From CAYOLL01 sp964404765 [NCBI: uncultured Gemmatimonadota bacterium] (GTDB taxonomy: Bacteria; 4572-55): DNA of 8,860 nt. This document shows, piece by piece, positions 6,646 through 8,860 of this stretch; the first letter of the stretch is position 1, and each line of letters starts with the position of its first letter. The notes under the pieces were generated by a model. That model saw nothing but the letters and a program-made list of their open reading frames with translations. It had not been told where the DNA came from and searched no databases. Location: NCBI GenBank assembly GCA_964404765.1, contig CAYOLL010000225.1, positions 1-8,860 on the forward strand. Reading direction: 5' to 3'. The translations under genes were made by a program, and so were the position numbers.

Positions 6646-7989
6646 TCAAAGTCCTGGTGGCACTAATGGCCCAAACTGCTGATAGCACAACGCTTCTAAA
6701 ATAACCGCATTGGTATTGCAGCACAAAACTTTATTTGGCTTTTGGCCTTTTTCGTACAAACCGGCATACCAGCCGCCTTGCGGATCATGCAACGAACGGA
6801 CGGCTTCCATCAATTTTTGGGTGTAAGCCGTGCGATACAGCGCGTGCCAGCCAAAGGCCGCCTTGACGCTTAATTGGCGGAAGTCCGAAGCATCCCGACC
6901 ATCATCCGTAATACAGTTCCAGGCCTTGCCGTCAGTAAAAACCGTGTTGTAGATAAAATAGGGCGCCTGATCCAAATGATCCTCGCTTACCGCAGTCAAA
7001 ATACCGGTTTTTTGAAAGCGCGCTTCCTGCGCCTGATAGACGCGATACGCAAATTCGGCGGAAATTGCGTCCCAGCCAAACTCCAGTCCATCCAAAATAT
7101 ACGGCTCACTGACCACGTAATTGTGGGCGTAATATTTTTCCGGTGTGCGGCTGTCGGTCGGCACTTCTACACCCTCGATAGCCACATACGCCAAAAAATC
7201 ATCGTAGCGCTGCGCCTCGCGCACATCATAGCCCAACAGCGAAACAGCCCGGGCGGCGTATTCTTCGTAACCGAGCCGGCCTTCCTGTAAAAATACAATT
7301 TGCTGCGTAGAATCGTAGACTGCCCCGAATAGCTTACCGTTATGCACCAGCTTATCCATCTTCCAGCGGGCCAGCACCTGCCGCACCAGAGGGGTAAACT
7401 GTGGATAATCCCATACCAAAATATGAAACGGGCTGAGAAAGCGTCCCTGATCAATGGCAGACCAACCGATTCCTTTTTCAGTCGGCGCATTTTGGTAGTT
7501 CACCATTTGCAGCGTTTGGGTGTGATAAACCTTGTTAGGCAGCATGTCGCCAAAGAGCGGCAGAACAGCCAAGGAGTTAAGCGCCACGCCCATCCGCACG
7601 GCAAACGTATCTGCCGAAATGATTTGCAGTTGTTCCGCCGCGATCAGCGCCATCAAGTATGAGGCTGTGTCCCATAACGTCGTGGAAGGAAAGCCGTCCA
7701 CCGAGTTAACCAGGCCGGTTGGCTGATAATTTCGCTCAAAATAGCGCCAGGCAATTTGGGCGGCTTCTCGCTCCTCCACAGTGAGTGGCTGTATTGCCGG
7801 GTGCGGAATATTGGGGCTGTAAACGATAGGCGCGCCCGTCGTCTGCTGCGGCTGCCAGACCTGTGGCCGAGCTTCCGGATTTAACAAGTCGAGCGTTTCC
7901 AACCGAATAATAATGCCAAATGCGACAATCAGCCCCAACAAAAACACGATGCGGCTGCGCGCGGTAACAAGTCCTTCGGAAAATGTCAT
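6646..7989 (-). CDS. Membrane-anchored DUF3131 protein next to a glycosyltransferase
   Basis: This 447-residue protein begins with a short basic stretch and one hydrophobic segment (about 13-29, RSRIVFLLGLIVAFGIIIRL), a signal anchor that places the rest outside the inner membrane. A Pro/Gln-rich linker (~36-68) precedes the DUF3131 domain (~70-440). Motifs typical of the family are LWDTASYLMAL (W106, D107), EGRLGYEEYAARA (~236), GGWYAGLYE (405-413) and NTNAVILEAL (425-434). The domain is predicted to be an all-helical toroid like several carbohydrate-active enzymes, but no activity is assigned here. The ATG overlaps the TGA of the upstream GT2 gene (ATGA), with GGAGG ten bases before it, so the two are translationally coupled. 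A role in trimming, modifying or exporting the polymer made by that transferase is inferred from context only. Adjacent Cys423-Cys424 and Cys435 near the conserved C-terminal motif are noticeable. DUF3131 membership is fairly sure; the biochemical function is unknown. Confidence 0.82.
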   Translation of the reverse strand: MTFSEGLVTARSRIVFLLGLIVAFGIIIRLETLDLLNPEARPQVWQPQQTTGAPIVYSPNIPHPAIQPLTVEEREAAQIAWRYFERNYQPTGLVNSVDGFPSTTLWDTASYLMALIAAEQLQIISADTFAVRMGVALNSLAVLPLFGDMLPNKVYHTQTLQMVNYQNAPTEKGIGWSAIDQGRFLSPFHILVWDYPQFTPLVRQVLARWKMDKLVHNGKLFGAVYDSTQQIVFLQEGRLGYEEYAARAVSLLGYDVREAQRYDDFLAYVAIEGVEVPTDSRTPEKYYAHNYVVSEPYILDGLEFGWDAISAEFAYRVYQAQEARFQKTGILTAVSEDHLDQAPYFIYNTVFTDGKAWNCITDDGRDASDFRQLSVKAAFGWHALYRTAYTQKLMEAVRSLHDPQGGWYAGLYEKGQKPNKVLCCNTNAVILEALCYQQFGPLVPPGL

Positions 7990-8860
7990 GATTGTTCATC
8001 CTCCGGCTGCCAAAAAGCCGAGGCTACAATACCATACATAGCCGCAACATTAAAGGCGCCCCAAAATATGTTTGCTAAAAATGCGCTCAGGTTGATTGGA
8101 TATCCCAGATAAAACTTCAGACCGCTAAACAAAATGCCCAACACTGTGCCGAGTATGACTAAAAACTGCGGCATTACCAGATAAAAGAAATTGCCTTCCT
8201 GTCGATCTTTGGGCGTAACCGGAAATTTTATTTTTTCGCCTTTCAGCACCGTCCACAAAGCGCGAAAATTGATCGGGAAAAAGGACAGATACGATGATTT
8301 GCCGTCCCAGGCCGGAATGCCCCATGTGCCTACCAAAAAAGCCAGCTCGTTCATAAAAATAAATGGCAGAAAGTGGACAAAAAAGTCAAAAGAATAGGCC
8401 GAAACCGGCGTCAAATCGGTGAAAAAATAGATGATTGGCGAAATCAAAAATACGATGTTCCAGATGCAGCCAAGATAGCCCCACACCGTCGCGCCGTACA
8501 TCAACTTTTGCTGCAAAGTCAGGCCGGACTTGAAAAGTGGCCGGTCGTGCAGAGCAATATCCAGCGTGCCGCCGGCGTACTTAAAGCGTTGCACCGCCCA
8601 GCTATGCAAGTCCTGCGGAGACAGCATTTTGGATTGCACACCCGGATGCAGCACGGACTTCCAGCCCCGTTCACGCTGAGAATGCAGCACAATGGATGTA
8701 AAAATATCTTCCGAAACGTGAAATTTGTAGGGCGTGAGTTCCGTTTCTAAGGCCAGCTCGCGGCGCATGGCTTCTTCCAGATCGGCGCGGATCTCCGGAT
8801 CAGCCACTTCCGACACAATGGGATGGACAAAACCGTCCACGGCATCCACGTATGTCTTGA
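7986..8860 (-). CDS. Cellulose-synthase-like GT2 glycosyltransferase, C-terminal part
   Basis: The frame is open to the window edge (codons from 8858), so the first half of the gene is missing. A GTG at 8847-8849 is an internal Val codon, not a start. The visible 290 residues are the C-terminal part of a processive, membrane-embedded family 2 glycosyltransferase, which in cellulose and hyaluronan synthases polymerises a nucleotide sugar and extrudes the chain. The catalytic-base motif appears as HVSEDIFTS (8706-8714), corresponding to TED. The acceptor-site motif QxxRW appears as QRFKY (8577-8591), with Lys and Tyr replacing Arg and Trp. It is followed by AGGTLDIA, and later by FPVTPK, a gating-loop-like element after the membrane segments. 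Four to six hydrophobic segments follow QRFKY, around 8435-8505, 8330-8400 and 8020-8185. The donor-binding Asp and DxD motifs would be upstream of the window. It is coupled by an ATGA overlap to the DUF3131 gene. Product sugar and linkage cannot be told. Confidence 0.88.
   Translation of the reverse strand, partial: KTYVDAVDGFVHPIVSEVADPEIRADLEEAMRRELALETELTPYKFHVSEDIFTSIVLHSQRERGWKSVLHPGVQSKMLSPQDLHSWAVQRFKYAGGTLDIALHDRPLFKSGLTLQQKLMYGATVWGYLGCIWNIVFLISPIIYFFTDLTPVSAYSFDFFVHFLPFIFMNELAFLVGTWGIPAWDGKSSYLSFFPINFRALWTVLKGEKIKFPVTPKDRQEGNFFYLVMPQFLVILGTVLGILFSGLKFYLGYPINLSAFLANIFWGAFNVAAMYGIVASAFWQPEDEQS

Noticed and set aside
8373-8750. Plus-strand open frame of 125 codons opposite the GT2 gene
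   Set aside because: The opposite strand encodes recognisable SED and QRFKY motifs and membrane helices, so this frame is a shadow.
8847-8849. GTG as a possible start of the glycosyltransferase
   Set aside because: The frame stays open upstream to the window edge and the protein from here lacks the donor-binding half of the enzyme; the codon is an internal valine.

Overview
This 8.86-kb window carries five genes, all on the minus strand, with about 92% of the sequence coding. In transcription order (high to low coordinate) they are: the C-terminal part of a family 2 processive glycosyltransferase cut by the window edge (7986-8860); a membrane-anchored DUF3131 protein (6646-7989); a YifB/ComM-type Mg-chelatase-like AAA+ ATPase (4978-6513); a very large sensor phosphatase with two beta-propellers, a Y_Y_Y domain, one membrane helix and a cytoplasmic SpoIIE/PP2C domain (1341-4667); and a CorA Mg2+/Co2+ channel (97-1170). 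No rRNA, tRNA, CRISPR array, transposase, integrase or phage gene was seen.

Organism (inference): a Gram-negative bacterium of moderate G+C. Fourteen-blade periplasmic propeller sensors joined to cytoplasmic signalling domains, and cellulose-synthase-like GT2 genes next to DUF3131, suggest an environmental member of the FCB superphylum or a neighbour (Calditrichota/KSB1/Ignavibacteria-like). One very good sigma-70-type promoter (TTGACT-17-TACAAT) argues against the divergent promoter consensus of Bacteroidota proper. The placement comes from gene content only and is weak.

Layout: the glycosyltransferase and DUF3131 genes overlap by four bases (ATGA) and form an obvious operon, probably for making or modifying an envelope or extracellular polysaccharide. 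A 132-nt gap with a 9-bp tandem repeat and a small hairpin separates them from comM. Between comM and the sensor phosphatase lies the longest gene-free stretch, 310 nt. It holds two 71-72-nt direct repeats that each form a hairpin, then the promoter and a roughly 58-nt leader for the phosphatase gene. A perfect 12-bp hairpin lies between the phosphatase and corA and probably terminates the phosphatase transcript. corA has a consensus ribosome binding site. Bases 1-96 are mostly non-coding and may contain the last codons of a convergent plus-strand gene.

Apart from the GT2-DUF3131 pair the genes look like independent units: signalling, DNA processing and Mg2+ transport. I see no clearly new multi-gene system. 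The items most worth following are the paired hairpin repeats, the propeller-PP2C architecture, and the GT2-DUF3131 pair with its altered QxxRW motif.
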